A DNA stretch of 32,183 nt from Cupriavidus sp. IDO (GCF_000812465.1 NZ_JWMA01000046.1:1-32183), one strand, 5' to 3'. Shown: positions 15,079-24,081, counted from the first letter of the stretch. The notes: generated by a model from the letters alone, not told the origin. Numbers and translations are program-made.

Positions 15079-17139
15079 ATGGCTGTTCATCACACGCTAC
15101 GGCGCGCCGCAAGACAAGGTGGCGTTTCGGTTGCCGCCCGCCTCGCCATCGCGCTGGCTGCCGGTGCGCTCGTCCATGGCAATGCGATGGCCCAGGCCGC
15201 GCCGGGCGCCGGCCAGCCGCAGCCGGTTGCGCCGAAGCCGCCGACCGCCGCCACGCGCGCGGCCAACCAGGCGGTGCTGGGCCAACTGCCATTCAAGGAC
15301 CGGCAGGATTTCGAGGACGCACAGCGTGGCCTGATCGCCCGGCCGGACCCGGCAGCCATGCGCGCCGCCTACGGCAACGTGGGCGCCAGCGTCGCGGCGC
15401 TCACGGCGCAGGTCGGCAACGACAAGCCGGCGCCCGACACGGTCAATCCGAGCCTGTGGCGTAACGCCCAGCTTCTGGGCAACTACGGGCTCTACAAGGT
15501 CACCGACCGCATCTACCAGGTGCGGGGCCTCGAACTCGCCAATATGACGCTGATCCAGGGCGATACCGGCTGGATCGTCCTCGATTCGCTGACGTCCGCC
15601 GAGGCTGCCCGGGCGGCGTTCGACCTGGTCACGCAGCACCTCGGGCGCCGCCCGGTCGTCGCCGTGGTGGTCAGCCATTCCCACGTCGACCACTACGGCG
15701 GCATCCGCGGCATTGTCGACGAGGCCGACGTGAAGGCCGGCAAGGTGCGCATCATCGCCCCGGAGGGCTTCATGGAGGAAGCAGTCAGCGAGAATGTCAT
15801 CGCCGGCAACGCCATGAGCCGCCGCTCGGTCTACATGGGCGGCGCGTCGCTGCCGATCAATCCGCAAGGGAGGCTGGCAGGCGGCCTGGGCATCCTTGGC
15901 GCCCCCGGTACCGTCACCCTGCTGTCGCCAACGGACACGATCGCGAAGGACGGGCAGGAGATGGTGATCGACGGGGTGAAGATGGTCTTCCAGCTCACGC
16001 CCGGCACGGAAGCGCCGGCCGAAATGAACACCTGGTTCCCGCAGTTCAAAGCCATGTGGATGGCCGAGAACACCACCAACACGCTGCACAACCTGCTGAC
16101 GCTGCGCGGCGCGCAGGTGCGCGATGCCACCAAGTGGGTGGATGGCATCAACGCGACAATCGCAAGCTTCGGCAAGGACGTCGAGGTCAAGTTCCAGTCG
16201 CACCACTGGCCGCTGTGGGGACACGACCGCATCATCGACTATTTCGAGAAGCAGCGCGACCTGTACAAGTACATCCATGACCAGTCGGTCCGGCTGATGA
16301 ACGAAGGCTACGTTGGCACCGAGATCGCGGAAGTCGTCAAGCTGCCGCCCGAGCTGGCGAACTTCTGGCCGAACCGCGGCTACTGGGGTACGGTGAAGCA
16401 CAACACGCGTGCGGTGTACCAGCGCTACCTGGGCTGGTATGACAGCAACCCCTCGTCGCTCGATCCGCTGCCGCCCGTTCCTGCCGCAAAGAAGTACGTG
16501 GAATACATGGGCGGCGAAGCCGCCATCCTGGCACGCGCGCACAAGGACTTCGACAAGGGCGAATACCGCTGGCTGGCCGAGGCCTTGCGCCAGGTCGTGT
16601 ATGCCAACCCCGACAACAAGGAGGCGCGCGAACTCCTGGCCGACAGCTACGAGCAACTTGGCTACCAGGCCGAAGCCCCGACCTGGCGTGCCGAGTACCT
16701 GCAAGGCGCCTATGAGCTGCGCAACGGCGTGCCGAACGCCCGGCGCGTGCAGACCGCCAGCCCGGATACCGTCCAGGCCATGCCGCCGGAAATGCTGTTC
16801 AACTACATGGCGGTGCGCCTGAACGGTCCGAAGGCGGCCGGCAAGCACCTGGTGCTGAACGTCGGCCTCACCGACCTCAACCAGCAGTACGCGCTGGAGG
16901 TCAAGCACGGCGTGCTCAACTATTTCCCGAAGGCCACGCCCAAGGCGGATGTCAGCCTGAAGCTGAGCAAGACCGTGCTGGAGCGTCTGCAGCGCAAGGA
17001 CCTCACCGTCGACCAGGCGGTAGCGTCGGGCGATCTGGTGCTGTCGGGCCGGCGAGACGCGCTGGAGCAGTTGCTGGCAATGCTCGACACCTACCCCTCG
17101 TGGTTCAAGGTGGTGACGCCCAATCCTGACCCAAGCTGA
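15079..17139 (+). CDS. Exported alkyl sulfatase (SdsA1/BDS1-like, metallo-beta-lactamase fold)
   Basis: A 686-aa protein with AAGGAG upstream and an N-terminal signal-like segment (LAIALAAGALVHGNAMA, cleavage near residue 38), so it is probably periplasmic. The zinc-binding HSHVDH motif gives His200, His202, Asp204 and His205, with Glu311 (GTEAPAE), Glu330 (MAENTTNTLHN) and His375 (SHHWPLWG). All seven sit exactly 31 residues beyond the metal ligands I recall for Pseudomonas SdsA1 (169, 171, 173, 174, 280, 299, 344), which strongly supports a dinuclear zinc alkyl sulfatase. A helical dimerisation region and a C-terminal SCP2-like domain follow (about residues 560-680, LVLNVGLTDLNQQYAL). The family hydrolyses primary or secondary alkyl sulfates to an alcohol plus sulfate. 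The surrounding beta-oxidation genes could consume the carbon chain. Confidence 0.93.
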   Translation: MAVHHTLRRAARQGGVSVAARLAIALAAGALVHGNAMAQAAPGAGQPQPVAPKPPTAATRAANQAVLGQLPFKDRQDFEDAQRGLIARPDPAAMRAAYGNVGASVAALTAQVGNDKPAPDTVNPSLWRNAQLLGNYGLYKVTDRIYQVRGLELANMTLIQGDTGWIVLDSLTSAEAARAAFDLVTQHLGRRPVVAVVVSHSHVDHYGGIRGIVDEADVKAGKVRIIAPEGFMEEAVSENVIAGNAMSRRSVYMGGASLPINPQGRLAGGLGILGAPGTVTLLSPTDTIAKDGQEMVIDGVKMVFQLTPGTEAPAEMNTWFPQFKAMWMAENTTNTLHNLLTLRGAQVRDATKWVDGINATIASFGKDVEVKFQSHHWPLWGHDRIIDYFEKQRDLYKYIHDQSVRLMNEGYVGTEIAEVVKLPPELANFWPNRGYWGTVKHNTRAVYQRYLGWYDSNPSSLDPLPPVPAAKKYVEYMGGEAAILARAHKDFDKGEYRWLAEALRQVVYANPDNKEARELLADSYEQLGYQAEAPTWRAEYLQGAYELRNGVPNARRVQTASPDTVQAMPPEMLFNYMAVRLNGPKAAGKHLVLNVGLTDLNQQYALEVKHGVLNYFPKATPKADVSLKLSKTVLERLQRKDLTVDQAVASGDLVLSGRRDALEQLLAMLDTYPSWFKVVTPNPDPS

Positions 17140-17146
17140 AGCGCGC

Positions 17147-17179
17147 AGCGCCTGCCGGCCGTACATGGCGGCAGGCGCT
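17147..17179 (+). terminator. Hairpin after the alkyl sulfatase gene
   Basis: AGCGCCTGCCG (17147-17157) pairs perfectly with CGGCAGGCGCT (17169-17179) across an 11-nt loop, 7 nt after the stop codon. No T-run follows, so a factor-assisted terminator or stabilising stem is more likely than a classic intrinsic one. Confidence 0.5.
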
Positions 17180-17205
17180 CGTCGCAGTACTGCAGCGGCC
17201 ATCAC

Positions 17206-17247
17206 AAAAAAAGGCCCGGATGGAGCCATTCCGCTTCCAGCCGGGCC
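17206..17247 (-). terminator. Intrinsic terminator of the minus-strand acyl-CoA ligase gene
   Basis: On the minus strand GGCCCGG (complement of 17241-17247) pairs with CCGGGCC (complement of 17213-17219), with a further TGGA/TCCA pairing inside, and a run of seven T follows (complement of 17206-17212). It begins 28 nt after the ligase stop at 17275. This is a good rho-independent terminator. Confidence 0.85.
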
Positions 17248-17274
17248 GCAGTACAGCCACAAGACGCGCAGGAC

Positions 17275-18843
17275 TTACGACACCCGCCGCCCCTTGCCCT
17301 CCCAGTACTTCTCGCGCACCTGGCGGCGAAGCACTTTTCCTACCACACTGACCGGCAACGCCTCGACAAACACGATCGACTTGGGCACCTTGAACCGCCC
17401 TAGCCTGCCCTTGACGTGCTCGATCAGCTCTTCAACCGTTACCTGCGCCCCGGCCTTGACCACCACCTCCGCGTGCAGCGCCTCGCCCCATTCCTCGTGG
17501 GGCACGCCAATCACCGCCGAGTTGGATACGGCCGGGTGCGAGTTCAGCGCGGCTTCCACTTCGACGGCATAGACGTTGAAGCCGCCCGTGATGATCATGT
17601 CCTTCTTGCGGTCGACCAGGTACAGGAAGCCTTCGTCGTCGATGTAGCCCAGGTCCCCCGACTTCCAGAAGCCGTTCGAGAACTCCGCCGCGGTGGCCTC
17701 GGGGTCGTTGTAGTAGCCCGAAATGGTGCCGCGGCAGCGCAGCCAGATTTCGCCGGTCATGCCCTGCGGCATTTCCTTGCCCTCGTCGTCGACCACCATG
17801 ATCTCGACGCCCGGCACGATGCGCCCCGCCGAGCCAAGCTGCTTTTCCGAGGCAGTCAGGTGGTCCGCCTTGCCGAGCAGGCCGACCGCGTGCAGGATCT
17901 CGGTCGCGCCGTAGATCTGCATGAAGATATTGCCGAAACGCTGCTGCGCCTGGCGCAGCTTGGCGGGGCTCATCGGTGCCGCGCCGTAGGCGAGCGTGCG
18001 CAGCGACGACAGGTCGTACTGCGTGGCCTCTGGCATTTCCAGCATGCGATAGATCATCGTCGGCACCAGCAGCGTGTTCGTGATCTTCTCGGCCTCGATA
18101 TTGCGGCACAGCTGGGCCAGGTCGGGGATGTTCTGCGTCACCGTGCAGCCGCCGCGGAACAACGTGGGCAGCAGGCCCAGGCCGGATCCGTGGCTGATCG
18201 GCGCCATGTGCAGGAAGCGCGTGTCGGCGTCATAGACCTGCTCGCTTTCCATATACATGGAGTCGCGCATGGCCATCCAGTTGTCCATCGTGTACGCGGC
18301 GCACTTGCTCTTGCCGGTGGTGCCGCCAGTGAAGCGGTAGACCAGCGGGTCGTTGCGCATGTCGCTTTCAACGCCAGGGTTGTCGTCCGAGGCGCCGTCC
18401 AGCAAGTCCCAGAAGTACAGCAGGCCTTCGCGTGGGGCCGCCGGCGGGTCCATGCAGACCACCGTCACGCCCTGGCCGCGCAGCATGTCGAAGTAGCGGT
18501 CGAGCAGCGCGTTCTCGATGAAGACGACCTTGGGGCGGATGAAATCCACCTGCCAGCGGTGTTCTTCCTGCGCGTCGCGGTAGTTGGTGTAGGCGAGGGC
18601 GGCATCGCCCTTCAGCGCGGTCCATGCGTGCAGCAGGGCAATATTGTCGTTCTCGAGAATGCACAGGCCGATATCGCCCCGGCGCAGTTGCAGACGGTCG
18701 CGCATCATGTTGACGATGCGGTTGGTCAGCGCATGCAGCTCGCGGAAGGTGTAGCGACGCCGGCGCTCGATATTGACCAGGGCCTCCCGTTCGCCGAAGC
18801 GCACGGCGAGGTTCCCCATCGTGCGCGCAAAATTCATTTTCAT
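17275..18843 (-). CDS. AMP-dependent acyl-CoA synthetase (ANL superfamily), paralogue 1
   Basis: A 522-aa ANL enzyme, activating a carboxylic acid to acyl-CoA through an acyl-adenylate. The start at MKMNFART has AGGAGG 6 nt upstream; 30 further codons of open frame are not credible. The P-loop is TGGTTGKSKC (172-181), with Cys where most members have Gly. QIYGATE, then GDLGYIDDEGFLYLVDRKKD, and the C-terminal GKVLRR with the adenylating Lys503 are all present, so it should be active. It is closely similar throughout to the ligase at 30338. Upstream is an inverted repeat CCACT-N6-AGTGG (18858-18873) and a stem-loop (18887-18915), so it may have its own promoter rather than depending on the thiolase gene. 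The substrate is unknown. Confidence 0.92.
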   Translation of the reverse strand: MKMNFARTMGNLAVRFGEREALVNIERRRRYTFRELHALTNRIVNMMRDRLQLRRGDIGLCILENDNIALLHAWTALKGDAALAYTNYRDAQEEHRWQVDFIRPKVVFIENALLDRYFDMLRGQGVTVVCMDPPAAPREGLLYFWDLLDGASDDNPGVESDMRNDPLVYRFTGGTTGKSKCAAYTMDNWMAMRDSMYMESEQVYDADTRFLHMAPISHGSGLGLLPTLFRGGCTVTQNIPDLAQLCRNIEAEKITNTLLVPTMIYRMLEMPEATQYDLSSLRTLAYGAAPMSPAKLRQAQQRFGNIFMQIYGATEILHAVGLLGKADHLTASEKQLGSAGRIVPGVEIMVVDDEGKEMPQGMTGEIWLRCRGTISGYYNDPEATAAEFSNGFWKSGDLGYIDDEGFLYLVDRKKDMIITGGFNVYAVEVEAALNSHPAVSNSAVIGVPHEEWGEALHAEVVVKAGAQVTVEELIEHVKGRLGRFKVPKSIVFVEALPVSVVGKVLRRQVREKYWEGKGRRVS

Positions 18844-18886
18844 TCGTTGCCTCCTGCCCACTGTCATAAGTGGAATGTTAACGAAA

Positions 18887-18915
18887 CGGGGGATGCTGCA
18901 ACGCCGCATCCCCCG
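18887..18915 (-). terminator. Hairpin between thiolase and acyl-CoA ligase genes
   Basis: Perfect 10-nt arms (CGGGGGATGC and GCATCCCCCG) around a 9-nt loop. On the minus strand it is followed by TTTCGTT. It lies about 90 nt after the thiolase stop and 44 nt before the ligase start, so it could partly uncouple the ligase from the upstream genes. Confidence 0.55.
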
Positions 18916-19005
18916 CCTTTTCTGCCGTTGCACCGCCGCTCGGAAGCCGCGCCCTTCCGTAGCGCCTAGGGCTTCACATGCGCGGTTGTGCGTGTAGCCG
19001 TCCGC

Positions 19006-20250
19006 TCAGGCCAGCCCGAAGATACCGACGTGCTCGGTCGACTCCTCGACGCGCCACAAGCCGCCGCCATTGCCCTGCAGGGCAATGCGCGCGCCTTCCA
19101 CCTGGCGCTTGCCGCACTCGCCGCGCAGCTGCTCCACCAGTTCGAAGATCTGGCCGATGCCGGTGGCGCCGATCGGGTGGCCCTTCGATTCCAGGCCGCC
19201 CGACGGATTGATCGGCAGCTTGCCGCCCAGCGTGGTCTCGCCACGCTCGGCCATCTCGCCGCTTGCGCCCGGTTCGCACAAGCCCAGCGATTCCATCGAC
19301 AGGAGCTCGCCAATGGCGGTGGCGTCATGGATTTCGGCCACGTCGACATCCTTCGGCGAAATGCCGGCCTGCTCGAACGCGGTCTTGCCGGCCAGGTGCG
19401 TGCAGCCCTTGTCGAACTCATCGGCAGCGCGCGCGGAGGCCGAACGCACCACGCTTGCCAGCACCTTGACGGCGCGCTTGCGGTCGAAGCCGTACTTCTT
19501 CAGCGCCGACTCCGTGCAGACGATGGCGGCCGACGCACCGTCGGAGATTGGCGAGCACATCGGCAGCGTGATCGGATACGTGATCGGCGGCGCGGCCAGC
19601 ACTTCCTCGATGCTGATCGGGTTGCGGTACTGCGAGCGCTCGTTGTGCACCGAGTGCCCGTGGTTCTTCGACGACACAGCAGCCAGCTGGCGCTGGGTAA
19701 TGCCGAAGCGCTCCATCAGCCCGCCGCGGCCCAGCGCCGCGTACACGTCCATGAACGGGCTGTAAGGCTTCGGCGACTGCGAACCCTCTGGCGGCACGAT
19801 GCTCTTGCCCATCGCCGCCAGGTAGTTCTTGTTGTCCTCGAAGGTCTCGATATCCCACGCCGACTCGAAGGCCGAGAACATCTTGGCCTTGTCGCTGTAG
19901 AACATCTTCTCGGCGCCGACGGCAATGGCCACATCAGCAGCGCCGGCACGCAGCTGCGTCACGGCCAGGTTGAAAGCGTGGCTGGACGAGGCGCAGGCGC
20001 CTTCCAGGTTGAAGATGGGGATGCTGTCGAAGCCCAGCGGCAGCAGCGCCACCTGGCCACGGATCATGTGCTGGCCGTCGAAATGGCCCTGCGTGCAGTT
20101 GCCGTAGAACGCGGCCTGCACCCACTTGCGGTCGCAAGCGGCGTCCTTCAGCGCATCTTCCACCGCCCAGGCGGTGAGCTGCTTGACGGTCTTGTCGGCG
20201 TGGCGGCCAAACGGCGTCATGCCGACGCCAACGATGTAGATGTTTTCCAT
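19006..20250 (-). CDS. Thiolase-family protein lacking the second catalytic cysteine
   Basis: A 414-aa thiolase-fold protein of the lipid-transfer/acetyl-CoA acetyltransferase-like group. The nucleophile Cys86 (EGACASSSHAF) and GHPIGATG His358 are present. The NEAF/HDCF motif is HDAT (308-311), and the C-terminal CxG is replaced by GNGGGLW, so neither cysteine that could serve as second acid/base is there. Compare the SCP2-type thiolase at 3426, which has HDCF. It may use another base or catalyse a related C-C cleavage; activity is uncertain. GGAG lies about 9 nt upstream. It begins 27 nt after the hydratase stop at 20278, so the two are probably co-transcribed and divergent from the MalT-type regulator. 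Confidence 0.88.
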   Translation of the reverse strand: MENIYIVGVGMTPFGRHADKTVKQLTAWAVEDALKDAACDRKWVQAAFYGNCTQGHFDGQHMIRGQVALLPLGFDSIPIFNLEGACASSSHAFNLAVTQLRAGAADVAIAVGAEKMFYSDKAKMFSAFESAWDIETFEDNKNYLAAMGKSIVPPEGSQSPKPYSPFMDVYAALGRGGLMERFGITQRQLAAVSSKNHGHSVHNERSQYRNPISIEEVLAAPPITYPITLPMCSPISDGASAAIVCTESALKKYGFDRKRAVKVLASVVRSASARAADEFDKGCTHLAGKTAFEQAGISPKDVDVAEIHDATAIGELLSMESLGLCEPGASGEMAERGETTLGGKLPINPSGGLESKGHPIGATGIGQIFELVEQLRGECGKRQVEGARIALQGNGGGLWRVEESTEHVGIFGLA

Positions 20251-20277
20251 GTGTCTTTGCTCCGGTGCAGTCGTCGA

Positions 20278-21051
20278 TCAATAGCCTTTGAACTCGGGCG
20301 TGCGCTTCTCTGCAAAGGCGCGCAGGCCCTCGGCGATGTCGTACGAACGCTGGTGGTTGCGCAGCTCCAGCAGTTCGTGGCGCAGCGCGTCGGCCACCGG
20401 CTTGTCGGCGGCTTCGTCCGCCACTTTCTTCATCTTGCGCAGCACCAGCGGGCTCTTCTTCGACAGCTTGTCGCCGATGGCCTGCACGCGGGCCACCAGT
20501 TCCTCGTCGGCCACCACTTCGGCGACCAGGCCGTATTGCTTCATGTCGGCCGCCGGCAGCGACTCACCGGTGTACAGCAGGTACTTGGCAATGTTCAGCG
20601 GAATCTTGCGCGGCAGGACGGCTGCGCCGCCGCCGCCCGGGAACACGCCGAAGTTGGAGTGGGCATCGCCAAAGCGGGCGCTCTGCGCGGCGATCACGAA
20701 GTCGCAGGCCAGCACGGTCTCCAGGCCGCCGGCCACCGCCAGGCCGTTCACGGCGGCGATGGTGGGCTTCGGGAAGGCGCGCAGCGTGTCGAAGAAGGCC
20801 ACGAGCGTGTCGAGCAGGTCCGGCTCGCCGGGACCCGGGGTACCGGATGCCTTCAGGTCGGCACCGGCGCAGAAGGCGGGGCCCGTGGCGGTCACCGCCA
20901 CCACGCGCACCTGGTCGTCCTGCTGCCAGACACGCAGCTGCGCGGCCATGGCCAGCGCCATGTCCTTGCTGATGGCGTTGCGGGACTCCGGGCGCATCAG
21001 GGTTATCCAGCCGACCTGGCCCTTGACCGAAAATGAAACGGGTTCGCTCAT
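20278..21051 (-). CDS. Enoyl-CoA hydratase/isomerase family protein
   Basis: A 257-aa crotonase-fold protein. The start at MSEPVSF has AAGGAG 5 nt upstream; an ATG six codons earlier lacks a site. GPAFCAGADLKAS gives the CoA-binding turn. AVAGGLETVLACD keeps the first catalytic Glu (Glu111), while the second is His131 in FGDAHSNFGVFPGGGG. The mixed pattern fits a hydratase/isomerase relative with altered chemistry. It is first gene of the minus-strand hydratase-thiolase-ligase group and divergent from the regulator gene, with 271 nt between the two starts. Confidence 0.9.
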   Translation of the reverse strand: MSEPVSFSVKGQVGWITLMRPESRNAISKDMALAMAAQLRVWQQDDQVRVVAVTATGPAFCAGADLKASGTPGPGEPDLLDTLVAFFDTLRAFPKPTIAAVNGLAVAGGLETVLACDFVIAAQSARFGDAHSNFGVFPGGGGAAVLPRKIPLNIAKYLLYTGESLPAADMKQYGLVAEVVADEELVARVQAIGDKLSKKSPLVLRKMKKVADEAADKPVADALRHELLELRNHQRSYDIAEGLRAFAEKRTPEFKGY

Positions 21052-21199
21052 GTCTTCTCCTTGATCCAATATTCAAACGCGCACGGCGTTTCTGGCTGGA
21101 TGCCAAGGTACGTCAGCCGGGAACCCGCCTGCCCCTCCCCTTGCGGACGTGGCCGGACTCGGCGCGGCCCGGACGCGCCCGGTGTGCCCGATATCGCAC

Positions 21200-21211
21200 G
21201 TTGCCGGCAAC
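21200..21211. promoter_or_regulatory. Candidate operator palindrome (upstream of regulator gene)
   Basis: GTTGCCGGCAAC is a perfect 12-nt palindrome in the divergent region. A related one, GTGCCGGCAC, lies at 21250-21259, so the pair flanks a possible promoter for the regulator. This is a candidate only, because GCCGGC cores are common in GC-rich DNA. Confidence 0.35.
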
Positions 21212-21220
21212 ACCACTACT

Positions 21221-21249
21221 TTCCAAACCGAGACGTGAAACGCCATAAT
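21221..21249 (+). promoter_or_regulatory. Possible sigma-70-type promoter for the regulator gene
   Basis: TTCCAA (21221-21226) and CATAAT (21244-21249) are separated by 17 nt, a plausible -35/-10 pair about 75 nt upstream of the chosen start at 21323. The -35 match is weak. Confidence 0.3.
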
Positions 21250-21259
21250 GTGCCGGCAC
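21250..21259. promoter_or_regulatory. Second candidate operator palindrome (GTGCCGGCAC)
   Basis: Perfect 10-nt palindrome sharing the TGCCGGCA core with 21200-21211, just after the possible -10 element. A protein bound at both sites could bracket the promoter. Confidence 0.3.
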
Positions 21260-21322
21260 GCCTCCCCGGCCGTTCCATCGATGGCGGGGCTAAAGGCGAA
21301 ACCATCCAAGCAGGCATCCGCG

Positions 21323-24043
21323 ATGAATCCCGACAACCTCCTGGTGGCGACGAAGTTCTCCCCGCCCCGCATCAGCCCCCGCCACATCCTGCGTGAACAT
21401 CTTCTGACCCGTCTTCGCGACACGAAGTACTGCGCGGCCACGCTAGTCACCGGTGGCGCCGGCTTCGGCAAGACCATCCTGCTGGCGCAATGGCGGCAGG
21501 AGCTGATGAAGACGGGCATCGACGTTGCATGGCTGTCGCTGAGCCATGACGACAGGCAGTTTTCCAGCTTCTGCACCTACCTGCTGGCGGCCTTCCAGCG
21601 GATCGGCATGCGCGCCGACGACGTCGTGCCGGATGCCGCCGGCAGCGAGCAGTCCATGGAAGCGCTGGTGGCAGTGTTGACCAGCGCCGTGGAGGAAATC
21701 GACCGCGAGGTCTACCTGCTCATCGACGACTACCAGCACGTGGAGGCCCCCGCCGCGCACCGGCTGATGCAGAAGCTGCTCGACCACTGCCCGGCCAACC
21801 TGCATATCGTCATCGCCTCGCGCACCATGCCGCCACTGAGCCTCGGCCGGCTGCGCATGCAGGGCCAGGTCTCGGAGATCGACTTCGCCGAATTGCCGTT
21901 CGACCTGGACGAGACGCGCGCCTTCTTCGAGCAGAACCTCAGCACGCTGAAGCTGAGCGCCGACGAAGTGCGCCTGATCCACGACCTCACCAACGGCTGG
22001 CCGGCCAGCCTGCAGCCGGTCGCCACGATGCTGCGCATCCGGCCCACCAAGCGCGCCAACCTGCGCTCGCTGCTGTGGAAGTCTGCCGACCTGCAGTCCT
22101 ACCTGGCCGAGGATGTGGTGGCCTACCTGCCACCGGCGCTGACGTCGTTCATGGAAAAGCTGTCGGTGTTCCGGCGCTTCAATGCCGGCCTGGCCGAAGC
22201 CGTCACGGAGGACCCGGAAGCCGTCGACCTGATCAAGCGCGCCGAGGACGAGAACCTGCTGATCTATCGCGTGGAGACGGACGATCCCTCGCCGTGGTAC
22301 CGCTTCCACCCGCTGTTCGGGGAGTTCCTTGCCCAGCGCCTTGCCGAGCAGGGCAAGGACGCCGTGGAGGCCGTCCATCGCCGCGCCAGCCGCTGGTTCG
22401 CCGCACACGAGCTGCTGGTGGAGGCCGTGCGCCACGCCAGCCTCGGCGGGGATCTCGACTTCGCTGCCGACGCCATGGAGCAGGCCGCCACCCGATCCAC
22501 CTGGAGCATGTCCTATATTGGCCCCCTGCTGCACATGCTCGACCGCCTGCCGCAGGAAACGCTGTTCTCGCATCCGCGCCTGTTCTTCCTCGGCTGCCTG
22601 ACCCATGCCTTCACCGGCCGGGCCGACAAGGCCGAACGCTGGCTCGAGCAGATCCGTCGCACGGAGGCCGCGAAGATCCCGGCCCTGTCGTCCAAGTTTC
22701 CCATCATCGATTCCTCCGTCGCCGTGCAGCGCGACGACATGCGGCGTGTCATCGAGGTGCTGGAGCCGCTCTGCAACGCGCCCATGGAGAACGCATCGCT
22801 GCGCTATGTATGCCTGGCGGGGCTGGTGGTCGCCTATCTCGCGGTCGGGCGGCACGACGACGCGCGCCGGCTGTTCGATGCGAACCCGATCCCCCCGGAA
22901 GACCGCGACAACGACATGGCGATGGTGTTCGAGAGCTGCCGCGCGCAGACCTGTCTCGTCGAAGGCGACGTCAGGGAAGCCGAGCGTCTCGGCAGGGGCA
23001 TCCTGGTCCGCGCAGAAGCGGTATATGGCCGTGCCTCGCTGCCCGCCAACCTGTGCGCCGCGACACTGGCCTCCGCCTGCTACGAACTGGACCGCATCGA
23101 CGACGCGCGCGAGGCGCTCGCCAACCGCACCGGCATGATGCAGTCATCGTGGCCGGACGTGATGATGCAATCCTCCCTGTGCCGCGCCCGTCTGGACTTC
23201 CTGCAGGACGTTCCGGAAACCGCCCTGTCCTTCCTCGAGGCGCAGGCGTCGCACTTCCACATCCTCGGCCTGGACCGGGCGGTCGCGTACATGCTCGCGG
23301 AGCAGGTCAATATCCTCCTGACGATCGGCGAACACCGCCGCGCGGCCGAACTGGGGGCGCGGCTTGAAGGCCTGCGCAAGGTCCACGAGCACGCCACCGG
23401 CGCCCTGGCCCGCATACCCGCCATTGCAGCGCTGGTGCGCGCGCAGCTGGCGCTGGCCGACTCCAACCACCGGGTAGTGCTGGAGGCGCTGGCCGAGGTG
23501 CGCCGCTTTGGCGAACAGTATGGTCGCGCCCCGACGGTAGTCCTGGCCAACCTGCTGGCCGCGGTAGCGCACGATGGTTTGCAGCAGGAAGCCGAGGCGA
23601 CGCGCTGCCTGACCGACGCGGTCACGCTCGCCGCGAAGCTGGGGCTGGTGCGCACGCTGCTCGACACGAAGGCACAGACGGTCGGCCTGCTGGCCCGCCT
23701 GCAGAAAGACGACAGCCTGCCTGCGCCGGCGGCGCGCTACCTCGCCGACCTGCTGGCAAGGATGACGCCGGGCACCGTCCGGCTGGACGCAGCGCCCGTG
23801 AGCGCGGCAGCGGGTGCCGGCGCCCGCATCGCCCCGGATGCCGAGCGCGGTCCCCTGACGCCGCGCGAACTGGAGATCCTCTCGCTGATCGCGGAAGCGA
23901 TGTCGAACAAGCGGATCGCGCTGACGCTCAACATCACCTTCGGCACGGTGAAGTGGAACGTGAAGAACATCCTGGCCAAGCTGGGCGTGTCGAGCCGCTA
24001 CGACGCCATTGCACTCGCTCGCCAGCGGGGGTTGCTGAAGTAG
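21323..24043 (+). CDS. MalT/LAL-type LuxR-family transcriptional regulator with STAND ATPase domain
   Basis: A 906-aa large ATP-binding regulator. LLVATKFSPPR at the start is the family's N-terminal signature, so the start at 21323 is preferred over in-frame ATGs at 21248 and 21281, although its ribosome site is weak. Walker A is GGAGFGKT (44-51) and Walker B-like is YLLIDDY (131-137). A long helical, TPR-like middle follows, then a LuxR-type helix-turn-helix at 845-906 (LTPRELEILSLIAEAMSNKRIAL). Length matches MalT. Such proteins bind an inducer with ATP, oligomerise and activate target promoters. The divergent hydratase-thiolase-ligase group is the likeliest target (inference from position). 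The inducer is unknown. Confidence 0.93.
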   Translation: MNPDNLLVATKFSPPRISPRHILREHLLTRLRDTKYCAATLVTGGAGFGKTILLAQWRQELMKTGIDVAWLSLSHDDRQFSSFCTYLLAAFQRIGMRADDVVPDAAGSEQSMEALVAVLTSAVEEIDREVYLLIDDYQHVEAPAAHRLMQKLLDHCPANLHIVIASRTMPPLSLGRLRMQGQVSEIDFAELPFDLDETRAFFEQNLSTLKLSADEVRLIHDLTNGWPASLQPVATMLRIRPTKRANLRSLLWKSADLQSYLAEDVVAYLPPALTSFMEKLSVFRRFNAGLAEAVTEDPEAVDLIKRAEDENLLIYRVETDDPSPWYRFHPLFGEFLAQRLAEQGKDAVEAVHRRASRWFAAHELLVEAVRHASLGGDLDFAADAMEQAATRSTWSMSYIGPLLHMLDRLPQETLFSHPRLFFLGCLTHAFTGRADKAERWLEQIRRTEAAKIPALSSKFPIIDSSVAVQRDDMRRVIEVLEPLCNAPMENASLRYVCLAGLVVAYLAVGRHDDARRLFDANPIPPEDRDNDMAMVFESCRAQTCLVEGDVREAERLGRGILVRAEAVYGRASLPANLCAATLASACYELDRIDDAREALANRTGMMQSSWPDVMMQSSLCRARLDFLQDVPETALSFLEAQASHFHILGLDRAVAYMLAEQVNILLTIGEHRRAAELGARLEGLRKVHEHATGALARIPAIAALVRAQLALADSNHRVVLEALAEVRRFGEQYGRAPTVVLANLLAAVAHDGLQQEAEATRCLTDAVTLAAKLGLVRTLLDTKAQTVGLLARLQKDDSLPAPAARYLADLLARMTPGTVRLDAAPVSAAAGAGARIAPDAERGPLTPRELEILSLIAEAMSNKRIALTLNITFGTVKWNVKNILAKLGVSSRYDAIALARQRGLLK

Positions 24044-24060
24044 GCCCGCAGAAAGCGAAA

Positions 24061-24081
24061 GGGCCAGCCTGTGGCTGGCCC
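24061..24081. terminator. Hairpin after the regulator gene, possibly bidirectional
   Basis: GGGCCAGCC (24061-24069) pairs perfectly with GGCTGGCCC (24073-24081). It starts 18 nt after the regulator stop. The sequence GAAAGCGAAA to its left gives a T-rich tail on the minus strand, so it may also end transcripts of the convergent acyl-CoA dehydrogenase gene. Confidence 0.6.

Noticed and set aside
15097..17262. 721-aa minus-strand open frame opposite the alkyl sulfatase
   Set aside because: Although longer than the real gene, its translation is unrecognisable, while the plus strand carries all seven metal-ligand residues.
18988..21036. 682-aa plus-strand open frame spanning the thiolase and hydratase genes
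   Set aside because: It runs antisense through two genes and their intergenic gap with His/Arg/Ala-rich composition; not a fusion protein.
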